Assembly: GCA_963842305.1 (NCBI GenBank)
Contig: CAWJFW010000002.1
Coordinates: forward strand, 372,001 to 436,000
Length of the DNA stretch: 64,000 nt
Direction: 5' to 3'
Source of the DNA: JAIBJN01 sp963842305
Lineage (GTDB): Bacteria > Actinomycetota > Thermoleophilia > Gaiellales > Gaiellaceae
This document shows positions 40,664 through 48,813 of the stretch, in pieces (positions within the stretch are counted from its first letter, which is position 1; every line of letters starts with the position of its first letter). The translations under genes and the position numbers were made by a program. The notes under the pieces were generated by a model. That model ran no database searches. It saw only the letters and a list, made by a program, of their open reading frames with translations, and had not been told where the DNA came from.

Positions 40664-42612
40664 TGCACCGAGCAAACCTCGACGGGCTCCTTGAACCCCT
40701 TCAGGGCGAGCGCGCGGTCGTTCGCGACCTCGATCTCCTGAAGGTCGGCGAGCGTGGCCCTGCTCGCGAGGATCTCCTGACCCTCCGCGGCGGCGCCGAT
40801 GCGGGCCGCGGCGTGGACTCCCTTGCCGTGGTAGTTCTCCCGTGTCTTGAGCGCGCCGTCGGTGTGGACGCCGATGCGGATGTCGAACTCGAACTCCTGG
40901 TCGATCATCCGCTGGATGGCGGTCGCTGCCGCGACCGCGTCGCCTGGCTCCTCGAAGGCGACGAAGAAGCCGTCGCCGGTGTGGTCGACCACCTGGCCGC
41001 GGAAGTCTCCGAAGATCGCGCGCAGGGCGTCGTCGTGGCGACGGAGGAGGTTTACCCAGTGGCGGTCGCTTCCCACGGCGCTCGCCAGCTCCGTCGAGCC
41101 GACGATGTCGGTGAAGAGGAAGGTCTTCATGACCTCCGTGGCGGTGTCGCGCATGAGTAATTCGGCGACGCGGTCTGCGTCGCGGACTGCGCCCAGGCGC
41201 TCGAAGCGGGCCGCGGCGGCCCGGAGCTCCCAGACTGCCGCGTCCTCGTCGCCGCTCGCACGGAGCGCCCGCCCGAGATGCTCGCGCGCGCGCGCAACAT
41301 CGTAGTTCGCCGCGGTCGCGTCCCACGTCGTCCGGGCCTGCCGAAAGTCATGGAAGGCGGCGTCTCCGTCCCCGCGGGCGAGAGCCACCTGACCGCGCGC
41401 GAACGCCGTCGAGGCGGTCAGCGACGAGGTCCCGTACCTGTCAGCGACCTCCGCGAGGCGCTCCGCGTAGCCCGCCGCCTCCTCGGGCTCGCCCGCCGCG
41501 ACGGCGATCTCGACTGCCGCCGGCAGGAGGCGCGCCTGCGCGGGGAGGCCGAGCGACTCGTTTCCGACCGCGCGCCGGATCGACGCGAGCGCGCCCTTCG
41601 TGTTCCCCTGCGCCAGGCGCAGGAGCGAGAGGCCCGGCTCCGGCGTGCGCCCGAACTCGTCAGCCTCGCGAAAGGCCTGCTCGGCCTGCGCGAGCTCGCC
41701 GAGCCGGAGCCGAACTTCGCCGAGCTCGTAAAAGGCGGCACCTGCGATGCGGGGACTCCAGGCTCGCAGCTCGATGCTCGCGCGATCGGCAAGCTCCTGG
41801 GCCTCGGTCAGACGGCCCTTGAACTTCATGACCTCGGCGTGATTGACACGGCAAAGGCCGGGGAACGCGGTCATGGAGTTGGCATCGCAGAAGTCGCTGG
41901 CGCGGTCGGTCCACTCGCCCGCGCTCTCGAAGTCGGCCACGTCCCGGCAGGCGCCGATCGTGTTGCAGTAGACGGTGAGCGTCGAGAAGGGGTCGAGCTC
42001 CCCGGCGAGGGCGGCGGCGCTCGCCTCGTCGAGCAGGAGCTTCCCCTCGGCGACCTCGCCCTGCTCGATGAGGACGTTCCCCTGGCGCTGGAGCCCTCGG
42101 ATCTCGAGGTTGCGGTCCCCGAAGCGGCGGCCCAGCTCTTCCGCCTGCTTCGCGAGCATCAGGGCGTCGCCGAAGTTCCCGCCGCTCAGCTCCTCGAGAC
42201 TCTTCTGCAGCGCCCAGTATCCGTGCTCGGGCGCCTCGTCCTCGAGGTCGAGCAGGCGCTTTGCCCGCCCCATCCACCCATTCGCGACGGACATCTGGAG
42301 GTTGCCCCTCTGATCGTGCGCGATCCGGGTCGCGACGAAGGCCGCGCGCAAGGTGCTGCCTGCCTGCAGGTACCCGCGGTAGGCGCGCTCGAGGTAGGCG
42401 ATGACATCCTCCATGTGGCCGGCCCACATCGCGGCGTCGGCGAGCATGAGGACGTCCTCGGGCGCGAGCTCCATGCTCTCGTCCGCCTCGTGCAGAAGCC
42501 GATAACCCTCGGCCCACTCCTGCCGCCGCAGCGCGTCGCGGGCGCCCTCCAGCGGATCCTGGACTACCTGAGCCATCGGGTCACCGTCGCATCCATCCTG
42601 GAAGTCTGCCAT
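40648..42612 (-). CDS. TPR protein with C-terminal class III cyclase
   Basis: 654 residues. The first 470 are TPR-like helix pairs (for example WALQKSLEELSGGNFGDALML). The last 180 are a class III nucleotidyl cyclase with MKTFLFTDIVGSTELA, VVDHTGDGFFVAFEEPG and KGVHAAARIGAAAEG. The usual Asn before AAR is His, as in many actinobacterial cyclases, so activity is not certain. The order is the reverse of the 20782-23940 protein. The ATG at 42612 follows TAGGTA by 8 nt. The gene diverges from valS across only 25 bp. An in-frame ATG at 42576 is possible. Confidence 0.88.
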   Translation of the reverse strand: MADFQDGCDGDPMAQVVQDPLEGARDALRRQEWAEGYRLLHEADESMELAPEDVLMLADAAMWAGHMEDVIAYLERAYRGYLQAGSTLRAAFVATRIAHDQRGNLQMSVANGWMGRAKRLLDLEDEAPEHGYWALQKSLEELSGGNFGDALMLAKQAEELGRRFGDRNLEIRGLQRQGNVLIEQGEVAEGKLLLDEASAAALAGELDPFSTLTVYCNTIGACRDVADFESAGEWTDRASDFCDANSMTAFPGLCRVNHAEVMKFKGRLTEAQELADRASIELRAWSPRIAGAAFYELGEVRLRLGELAQAEQAFREADEFGRTPEPGLSLLRLAQGNTKGALASIRRAVGNESLGLPAQARLLPAAVEIAVAAGEPEEAAGYAERLAEVADRYGTSSLTASTAFARGQVALARGDGDAAFHDFRQARTTWDATAANYDVARAREHLGRALRASGDEDAAVWELRAAAARFERLGAVRDADRVAELLMRDTATEVMKTFLFTDIVGSTELASAVGSDRHWVNLLRRHDDALRAIFGDFRGQVVDHTGDGFFVAFEEPGDAVAAATAIQRMIDQEFEFDIRIGVHTDGALKTRENYHGKGVHAAARIGAAAEGQEILASRATLADLQEIEVANDRALALKGFKEPVEVCSVQWRAA

Positions 42613-42637
42613 TTGCGCCGTACCTAGAATCATCCGG
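42613..42637. promoter_or_regulatory. 25-bp divergent leaderless promoter, cyclase / valS
   Basis: TAGAAT (42625-42630) stands 7 nt before the valS ATG. On the other strand TAGGTA (42626-42621) stands 8 nt before the cyclase ATG. The two -10 boxes share two bases, so RNA polymerase can occupy only one direction at a time. Confidence 0.55.
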
Positions 42638-45055
42638 ATGGAGCCGACCTATCGCCCGCACGACGTCGAGGCACGATGGCAGGTGGCCTGGGAGGCCGAG
42701 GGCCTGTACCGCGCCGGAGCCGGCAAGCGCCGCGAAGAGACGTTCGTCATCGCGGTGCCCCCGCCGAACGTGACGGGCGCGCTGCACATGGGTCACGCGC
42801 TCAACGGCTCGCTCCAGGACGTGCTCATCCGCTGGCATCGCATGCGCGGCTTCGACACTCTCTGGCAGCCAGGCTACGACCACGCGGGAATCTCGACGCA
42901 GAACGTCGTCGAGAAGCAGCTGATCGCCGAAGGCACGTCGAGGAAGGAGATCGGCCGCGATGCCTTCGTCGAGCGGGTCTGGCGCCATCTCGAGGAGACG
43001 GGCCGCACGATCATGGGCCAATACCGCCGCCTCGGCGCGTCGCTCGCCTACGACCGCGAGCGGTTCACGATGGACGACGCCTACATCGAGGCGGTCATGC
43101 GCTTCTTCGTCCGAAGCTGGGAGCGCGGCTGGATCTACCGGGCGAACCGGATCGTCAACTGGTGTCCGTACCACGAGACGGCGATCTCCGACCTCGAGGT
43201 CGTGCACGTGCCGAAGGACGACACGCTGACCTTCGCCCGCTATCCGTTCGTCGACGGCTCCGGAGCGATCACCGTTGCGACGGCGAGGCCTGCGACGATG
43301 CTCGCGGACGTCGCCGTCGCGGTCCACCCGGAGGACGACCGCTATCGCGACGTCGTCGGCAAGGAGGTCGTGGTCCCGTTCGTCGAGCGGCAGGTGCCTG
43401 TGGTCGCCGACGATCTGGTCGATCCCGAGTTCGGGACGGGAGCGCTCAAGGTCACGCCCGGCCACGACCCGGTCGACTTCGAGATCGGGCGCCGCCACGA
43501 CCTTCCGGTCCTGAGCGTGATCGCCTCCGACGGGCGCATGAACGACGATGCCGGATCGCTCAGCGGCCAGACGCAGGCGGACGCCGACGCCGCAGTCGTC
43601 GCGTGGCTCGGGGAGCACGGCCGGCTGGTGGAGCGGGAGCCCTACCGCCACAACGTCGGCACGTGTGAGCGTTGCCACACCCGTATCGAGCCGCTCGTCT
43701 CGCTCCAGTGGTGGCTGGCGATGGAGGAGCCGCGGAAGCCGGCCCTCGCGTCGCTGCAGGAAGGGCGAGTCCGCTACCACCCGGACTCCCAGCATGCGTT
43801 CGCCGTCAGGTCGCTCGAGGAGATTCCGGACTGGAACGTCTCTCGCCAGCTCTGGTGGGGGCACCAGCTTCCCATCTGGTACTGCCCCGACGGTCATGCA
43901 ACATGTGCCTGGCCGCCCCCCGATGCGTGCTCCGAGTGCGGGTCGGCCGAGCTCGAGCGCGACCCGGACGTCCTGGACACCTGGTTCTCGTCGGCGCTCT
44001 GGCCCTACGCCACCCTCGGCTGGCCCGAGGACACCGAGGATCTGCGGCGCTACTACCCGGGCGCCGTCAACTCGACGGCGCGCGAGATTATTCGCCTATG
44101 GGTCAACCGCATGATCTGGACGGGGCTGGAGCTCGTCGGCGACGTGCCCTTCCACGACGTGATCATCCACTCGACGGTGCTCGCCCCCGACGGCCGGCGC
44201 ATGTCGAAGAGCCTGGGCACGGGGATCGACCCGCTCGAGCTCATCGACGAGCACGGTGCCGACGCGACGCGCTACGGACTCCTCAAGATGTCGTCCACCC
44301 AGGACGTGCGTTTCGCCTCCGGCGCGTTGCAGGAGGGGCGGAAGCTTGCGACGAAGCTCTGGAACGTTGCGCGCCTCATCCTCATGAACGCGGAAGGGGT
44401 GGAGCCGGATCCGCGGCCTCGAGCCGCCGAGGAGCGCTGGATCCTCGCACGGCTCGATGCGGTTCGGGGAGAGATCGAGGACGACTGGTCGCGCTTCGAC
44501 TTCGCCGCGTCCGCGAAGGCCCTCTACAGCCTCACGTTCGACGACTTCTGCGACTGGTACGCGGAGGCGATCAAGCCGCGCCTGTACGAGCACGACTCCG
44601 ACGCGGCATCCACCGCGCTCGCCGCGCTCGAGCGGCTGGTCGCCTTGCTCCACCCGGTGCTGCCCCACGTCACCGAGGAGATCTGGACCCAGCTACCCGC
44701 GCGCGAGGCACGGCTGATCGTCTCTCCGTGGCCCGAGCCCGACGGGCGCTTCGCCGCCGATGCGGTCGCGCTCGAACGCGTTCGCGATGCTGCCGAGATC
44801 GCGCGGCGAAGCGGCGTGCTGGTCGAGCTTCCCGAGGACGAGCGCCGGATCTTCGAGGCCGTCGTCAAGCCGGAGCAGCTTCCGACGAACGGAAGCCGCG
44901 AGGGCGAGATCGCCCGGCTGCGCAAGGAGGTCGCGCGCTCCGAGGGCATGCTCGGGAACGAGAGCTTCGTGGCCAACGCGCCGCCCGACGTCGTCGAGGG
45001 CGAGCGCGAGAAGCTCGCGCGCTACCGCCGCGAGCTCGATGCCCTCGGTGGATAA
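42638..45055 (+). CDS. valS: Valyl-tRNA synthetase
   Basis: 805 residues, class I synthetase that charges tRNA-Val. The HIGH motif is HMGH at residues 50-53 (PPPNVTGALHMGHALNG). KMSKS is RMSKS at 521-525. The CP1 editing domain is complete (TARPATMLADVAVAVHP), as is the zinc pair CPDGH..CSECG. The anticodon domain ends in a short coiled coil (RKEVARSEGML). It is shorter than E. coli ValRS, mostly in the C-terminal coil. The ATG follows a TAGAAT box by 7 nt. The stop overlaps the folC start. Confidence 0.96.
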   Translation: MEPTYRPHDVEARWQVAWEAEGLYRAGAGKRREETFVIAVPPPNVTGALHMGHALNGSLQDVLIRWHRMRGFDTLWQPGYDHAGISTQNVVEKQLIAEGTSRKEIGRDAFVERVWRHLEETGRTIMGQYRRLGASLAYDRERFTMDDAYIEAVMRFFVRSWERGWIYRANRIVNWCPYHETAISDLEVVHVPKDDTLTFARYPFVDGSGAITVATARPATMLADVAVAVHPEDDRYRDVVGKEVVVPFVERQVPVVADDLVDPEFGTGALKVTPGHDPVDFEIGRRHDLPVLSVIASDGRMNDDAGSLSGQTQADADAAVVAWLGEHGRLVEREPYRHNVGTCERCHTRIEPLVSLQWWLAMEEPRKPALASLQEGRVRYHPDSQHAFAVRSLEEIPDWNVSRQLWWGHQLPIWYCPDGHATCAWPPPDACSECGSAELERDPDVLDTWFSSALWPYATLGWPEDTEDLRRYYPGAVNSTAREIIRLWVNRMIWTGLELVGDVPFHDVIIHSTVLAPDGRRMSKSLGTGIDPLELIDEHGADATRYGLLKMSSTQDVRFASGALQEGRKLATKLWNVARLILMNAEGVEPDPRPRAAEERWILARLDAVRGEIEDDWSRFDFAASAKALYSLTFDDFCDWYAEAIKPRLYEHDSDAASTALAALERLVALLHPVLPHVTEEIWTQLPAREARLIVSPWPEPDGRFAADAVALERVRDAAEIARRSGVLVELPEDERRIFEAVVKPEQLPTNGSREGEIARLRKEVARSEGMLGNESFVANAPPDVVEGEREKLARYRRELDALGG

Positions 45056-46172
45056 CCTCGCCTGGCTCGAGTCGCTGAGCCCGTGGCCCGAGGAGTTCGG
45101 CCTCGGACGGATCCACGACCTGCTGCGACGTCTGGGGAGCCCGCATCGCCGCTTCCGGGCGATCCACGTCGTCGGCACCAACGGGAAGACGACGACGGCT
45201 CGCTCGGCCGAGGCGCTGCTCCTGGCCGAGGGAATCCTCGCGGGCGCCTACACCTCGCCGCACGTGCTCTCCTGGTCCGAGCGGATCAGCGTCGGCGGCC
45301 GGGATGCCGATCTCGAGGCCGCGCTCGATCGCGTGCGCGGCGAGGCGGAGTCGGTCGAGGCGACGCAGTTCGAGGCGTTGACGGCGGCCGCCTTCGCCGA
45401 GTTCGCCTCGGCGGGCGTCGAGGTCGCGGTCGTCGAAGCGGGGCTCGGAGGCCGGCACGACGCGACCAACGTCCTGGGCGCGCCCATCGTCGTCCTCACC
45501 AACGTCGCCCTCGAGCACACCGACGTCCTCGGGGCGACGCGCGAGGAGATCGCAGCGGAGAAGCTGGCCGTGGTCGCTCCCGGCTCGCTGGTCGTCCTCG
45601 GCGAACCCGAGTGGGAGGACGCCGCACGCGCCGCGGGGGCGGCGGGCGTGACGGTCGTCGCCGGATCGAGCGGCGTCCTCGCGCACGCCGCCGTGGAGTC
45701 CCTGCTCGGGCGGACGGTCGATCCGGAGCCGCTCCAGGGCGTGGTCGTGCCGGGACGGCTCGAGCGGGTCGGCGAGGCTCCGCTCGAGATCTGGGACGGC
45801 GCGCACAACCTCGCCGGCATCGGCTACATGCTCACGCGCGTCCCGAGCGCCGACTGGGTCCTGGTCGTCTCCATCCTCGAGGACAAGAACGCCTACGAGA
45901 TGCTCGCGGCACTCTCGGCGCTCGGCCGGCGCCTCGTCGCGACGTCGTCGTCGAGTGCCCGCGCCCTTTCTGCGAGCCGACTCGCGGAGATCGCGGAGCC
46001 GTTCTTCGACCATGTCGAGGTCGCCGCGGAGCCCTCCCGGGCCGTCGCGCGCGGCCGAATGCTCGCCGGCCGGGACGGTGCGATGCTCGTCACCGGCTCC
46101 CTCTATCTCCTCGCGGACCTGGCCTCCGTCCGCCCCAAGTGTCTACCATGGCAAGCGTCGGCCAACGGCTGA
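45048..46172 (+). CDS. folC: Folylpolyglutamate/dihydrofolate synthase
   Basis: 374 residues, a Mur-ligase-type enzyme adding glutamate to folates. The P-loop is VVGTNGKTTTARS. The omega-loop Ser/Pro TSPHVLSWSERI, the AGLGGRHDATN metal region and the C-terminal IWDGAHNLAG are all present. It is shorter than the usual 410-430 residues, with a compact middle. GTG 45048 overlaps the valS stop by 8 nt; an ATG at 45039 is the alternative. The order valS-folC is conserved in many Gram-positives. Confidence 0.92.
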   Translation: MDNLAWLESLSPWPEEFGLGRIHDLLRRLGSPHRRFRAIHVVGTNGKTTTARSAEALLLAEGILAGAYTSPHVLSWSERISVGGRDADLEAALDRVRGEAESVEATQFEALTAAAFAEFASAGVEVAVVEAGLGGRHDATNVLGAPIVVLTNVALEHTDVLGATREEIAAEKLAVVAPGSLVVLGEPEWEDAARAAGAAGVTVVAGSSGVLAHAAVESLLGRTVDPEPLQGVVVPGRLERVGEAPLEIWDGAHNLAGIGYMLTRVPSADWVLVVSILEDKNAYEMLAALSALGRRLVATSSSSARALSASRLAEIAEPFFDHVEVAAEPSRAVARGRMLAGRDGAMLVTGSLYLLADLASVRPKCLPWQASANG

Positions 46173-46261
46173 GCGTCTTCGTGTTGGTCGCGGTCGTGCT
46201 CATCGCGATCGTGGCCCTCGCGTTCGGCGCCGGGTGGTTCGTTGGAAAGGTCTTGTTGTGA
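46148..46261 (+). CDS. Single-span membrane peptide, 37 aa
   Basis: The ATG at 46148 lies within the end of folC and opens MASVGQRLSVFVLVAVVLIA, followed by AFGAGWFVGKVLL. This is one long hydrophobic helix with basic residues on one side only. Its TGA overlaps the GTG of the zinc-ribbon gene, so the two are translationally coupled. The unbroken hydrophobic composition and tight packing support a real gene. Function unknown. Confidence 0.6.
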   Translation: MASVGQRLSVFVLVAVVLIAIVALAFGAGWFVGKVLL

Positions 46262-46785
46262 CGCGTCTCCATCTCCTACTCGCACAGACGACGACGACGG
46301 ATGACAGCGACTCGCTGAGCTTCGTGGGCGACTTCTTCGACTCCGAGGAATGGCTCGTCATCCGGAACGTCACGCTCTTCTTCCTCGTCGTCTTCTGGCT
46401 GGCCTCCGCCTACTGGGTCTACAAGGACGCGCGCCGGCGTATCGACGATCCATGGCTCCTGGCCATGGCCGTGGCCCTCGGGATCTTCCCTCCGTTCGTC
46501 GGTCCGCTCCTCTACATGCTCTTCCGCCCGCCGGAGTACCTCGAGGACGTCCGCGAGCGCGAGCTCGAGATCAAGGCGATGGAGGAGAGCCTCGACGTCG
46601 CCGAGCGCTGCCCGGTGTGCAGGGCGGCGATCGAGCACACCTTCCTGGCGTGCCCCGTCTGCACCACGAAGCTGAAGGACTCCTGCCGCCGCTGCAAGGC
46701 GCCGCTCGAGCCCCTCTGGCAGATGTGCCCGTTCTGCGAGACGCCCGTCGAGTCCCCGCGCGCGGTCGAGAACCTTTCGGGTTAG
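46258..46785 (+). CDS. Membrane protein with C-terminal double zinc ribbon
   Basis: 175 residues. Two membrane helices (about 37-56 and 66-88) enclose YWVYKDARRRIDDPWLL. A short acidic helix leads to a cytoplasmic domain with four CxxC pairs: ERCPVCRAA, LACPVCTTK, DSCRRCKAP and QMCPFCETP. That makes two zinc ribbons of the DZANK type. The GTG start overlaps the previous peptide (GTGA). It could recruit nucleic acid or protein partners to the membrane. No specific function is known. Confidence 0.82.
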   Translation: MTRLHLLLAQTTTTDDSDSLSFVGDFFDSEEWLVIRNVTLFFLVVFWLASAYWVYKDARRRIDDPWLLAMAVALGIFPPFVGPLLYMLFRPPEYLEDVRERELEIKAMEESLDVAERCPVCRAAIEHTFLACPVCTTKLKDSCRRCKAPLEPLWQMCPFCETPVESPRAVENLSG

Positions 46786-46794
46786 TCTGAGGGC
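46783..46794 (+). promoter_or_regulatory. -10 box overlapping a stop codon
   Basis: TAGTCT at 46783-46788 includes the TAG stop of the zinc-ribbon gene and lies 6 nt before the GTG at 46795. The spacing fits a leaderless transcript covering the 65-residue gene and ndk. Confidence 0.5.
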
Positions 46795-46992
46795 GTGGAG
46801 GCCCTCCTCGCCCAGCAGCACATCGACCACGGCGGCGGCGGATCGTTCGCGATCACGATGATCGCGCTCTTCGCAATGATCATCCCGTGGTTCGTGCTGG
46901 CCTACGTCTCGTGGATCTTCTGGAAGGCCAAGAAGCGCGACGAGGCGGAGGAGCGCCGAAGAGAGGCATGGCGGAACGCACCCTCGTCCTGA
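46795..46992 (+). CDS. Single-span membrane protein, 65 aa
   Basis: Starts MEALLAQQHIDHGGGGSFAI, then a membrane helix (MIALFAMIIPWFVLAYVSW) and a strongly charged tail (KAKKRDEAEERRREAW). The topology is His-rich outside, charged inside. Its last 25 nt overlap the start of ndk. It has its own -10 box. The family is unrecognised; compact neighbours of the same style suggest a small membrane group encoded together with ndk. Confidence 0.7.
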   Translation: MEALLAQQHIDHGGGGSFAITMIALFAMIIPWFVLAYVSWIFWKAKKRDEAEERRREAWRNAPSS

Positions 46993-47384
46993 TCAAGCCC
47001 GACGCGATGCAGCGCCGGCTTGCGGGCCAGATCCTCGCGCGCTTCGAGCAGCGTGGGCTGGAGGTCCGGGCGGCGAAGCTCCTGCTCGTCGACGAGGCAC
47101 TCGCGGACGAGCACTACGCGGAGCACCGTGACAAGCCGTTCTTCGGCGAGCTCGTCGAGTTCATCACCTCCTCGCCGACCCTCGCGCTCGTGCTCGAGGG
47201 CGAGTCGGCCATCCAGGTCGTGCGGACGACGATGGGCGCGACGAACCCGGTCGATTCCGCACCCGGCACGATCCGCGGCGATCTCGCGCTCGCGATGCCG
47301 GACAACCTCGTGCACGGCTCGGACTCGCCGGCGTCGGCGGAGCGCGAGATCGCGCTCTGGTTTTCCGACGGCGAGCTTGTCTGA
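46968..47384 (+). CDS. ndk: Nucleoside diphosphate kinase
   Basis: 138 residues, the normal length. ERTLVLIKPDAMQRRLAGQI is the family start. The phosphorylated His is H116 in NLVHGSDSPASAERE. It equalises NTP and dNTP pools by a ping-pong mechanism. The ATG lies inside the end of the preceding small gene, behind GAAGAGAGG. The stop overlaps the start of the methyltransferase gene. Confidence 0.96.
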   Translation: MAERTLVLIKPDAMQRRLAGQILARFEQRGLEVRAAKLLLVDEALADEHYAEHRDKPFFGELVEFITSSPTLALVLEGESAIQVVRTTMGATNPVDSAPGTIRGDLALAMPDNLVHGSDSPASAEREIALWFSDGELV

Positions 47385-48144
47385 GCTCCCCGAGCACGTA
47401 AGGCGCAACCGCGCCGAGTGGACGTCCTGGGCTCCCGAGTTCGCGGCGGAGGCGCCCGCTGCCTGGGCATCCGAGGAGATCCTGTGGGGCGTGTGGGGGA
47501 TTCCCGAGACCGAGGTGCGGGTGCTGCCGGAGTCGGTCGAGGGGCTCGATGTGATCGAGCTCGGGTGCGGCACCGGCTACGTCTCCTCCTGGCTGGCGCG
47601 TCGCGGCGCGCGGCCGGTTGGAGTCGACATCACACCCGCCCAGCTCGAGACGGCGCGAGCGATGCAGGTGCGCTTCGGGCTCGAGTTTCCCCTTCTCGAG
47701 GCGAGCGCGGAGGCGGTTCCGCTTCCGGACGCGAGCTTCGACCTGGCCGTCTCCGAGTACGGAGCGTCCATCTGGGCGGATCCCTACGCCTGGGTACCCG
47801 AGGCCGCCCGGCTGTTACGACCCGGAGGCGAGCTGGTCTTCCTCGTCAACGGCACGCTGGCGATCCTGACCGCGCCGGAAGAGGAGGAGCGGCCCGGTCG
47901 AGAGCTCCTCCGCCCGTACTTCGGAATGCACCGGTTCGAGTGGCCCGACTCGAGCGCCGTCGAGTTCCACCTCGGTTACGGCGACTGGATCCGGCTCCTG
48001 CGGCGGTCGGGCTTCGAGGTCATCGACCTCGTCCAGCTGCAGGCGCAGGCGGACGGGTCCGAGCATCGCTATCCGGGGTTGCCCGACCGACCCTGGGCCC
48101 GGCAATGGCCCTCGGAGGAGATCTGGCGGGCACGCAGGACGTGA
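47377..48144 (+). CDS. SAM-dependent methyltransferase (class I)
   Basis: 255 residues. The SAM-binding motif is DVIELGCGTGYVSSWLARRG. The adenine-binding acidic residue follows at the end of strand 2 (PVGVDITPAQLETAR), and ASAEAVPLPDASFDLAVSEYG is the typical UbiE/Methyltransf_11 middle. The N-terminal 60 residues form a helical cap with several Trp. The TTG at 47377 overlaps the ndk stop, and no better start is present. The stop overlaps maf. The substrate is unknown, probably a small molecule. Confidence 0.87.
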   Translation: MSELPEHVRRNRAEWTSWAPEFAAEAPAAWASEEILWGVWGIPETEVRVLPESVEGLDVIELGCGTGYVSSWLARRGARPVGVDITPAQLETARAMQVRFGLEFPLLEASAEAVPLPDASFDLAVSEYGASIWADPYAWVPEAARLLRPGGELVFLVNGTLAILTAPEEEERPGRELLRPYFGMHRFEWPDSSAVEFHLGYGDWIRLLRRSGFEVIDLVQLQAQADGSEHRYPGLPDRPWARQWPSEEIWRARRT

Positions 48145-48722
48145 CCGCGCCAATCCTGCTGGCGTCGACGTCCCCCCAGCGCCGGGCCATCCTCGAGCAG
48201 CTCGGGCTTCCGTTCGACGTGATCGCGCCGCGGTATGACGAGCGCGACGACGCCGGGCTCTCACCGACGGAGCTCGTCCGGGCGCATGCTTCCGGCAAGG
48301 CGCGATCGGTGGCCGGCGAGGCGGGAGAGCGTCCCGTGCTCGGGGTGGACACCGCCGTGGTCGTCGACGGACGGATCCTCGGAAAGCCCGCGGACGCGGA
48401 CGAGGCCGTCGAGATGCTGGAGGCTCTGAGCGGTCGCACCCACGTCGTCGTCTCCGGCCTCTGCCTGCTGACGACCGGCTGGGAGGCCCTCGGGCACGAG
48501 GAGACGAGCGTCGCCTTCAAGCGGCTGGCGGCAGCCGACATCGCCGCGTACGTCCGCTCGGACGAGTGGCGGGGTCGAGCAGGTGGCTACGCGATCCAGG
48601 GCCGGGGCTCCGACCTGGTCGACCGGATCGAAGGCGAGTATCTGAACGTCGTCGGCCTCCCGGCGGGCCTCCTCGTCCGCCTGCTCGCCGAGCGCTTTCC
48701 CGGGTCGTACGACGTCGACTAG
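48141..48722 (+). CDS. maf: Maf/YhdE-type nucleoside triphosphate pyrophosphatase
   Basis: 193 residues. The family start LLASTSPQRRAILEQLGLPF, the GVDTAVVVDGRILGKPADADEA core with metal-binding Asp, SGRTHVVVSG and YAIQGRGSDLVDRIEGEYLNVVGLP are all intact. It cleaves non-canonical or modified NTPs and is linked to septum control in Bacillus. The GTG overlaps the methyltransferase stop (GTGA). As in many bacteria it lies directly upstream of mreB. Confidence 0.93.
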   Translation: MTAPILLASTSPQRRAILEQLGLPFDVIAPRYDERDDAGLSPTELVRAHASGKARSVAGEAGERPVLGVDTAVVVDGRILGKPADADEAVEMLEALSGRTHVVVSGLCLLTTGWEALGHEETSVAFKRLAAADIAAYVRSDEWRGRAGGYAIQGRGSDLVDRIEGEYLNVVGLPAGLLVRLLAERFPGSYDVD

Positions 48723-48813
48723 CCGGGGGAAGGACGCTCCTCGCGGCGCGCTGCCGCGCGCACGGACGCGGTGGACGGTCCCAGGCCAGTCGTTACACTC
48801 ATCCGAGGTCTTC

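Noticed and set aside
41278..42627. Plus-strand 449-codon frame opposite the TPR-cyclase gene
   Set aside because: Shadow of a gene with clear cyclase motifs. The frame runs into the valS promoter and has no start signals of its own.
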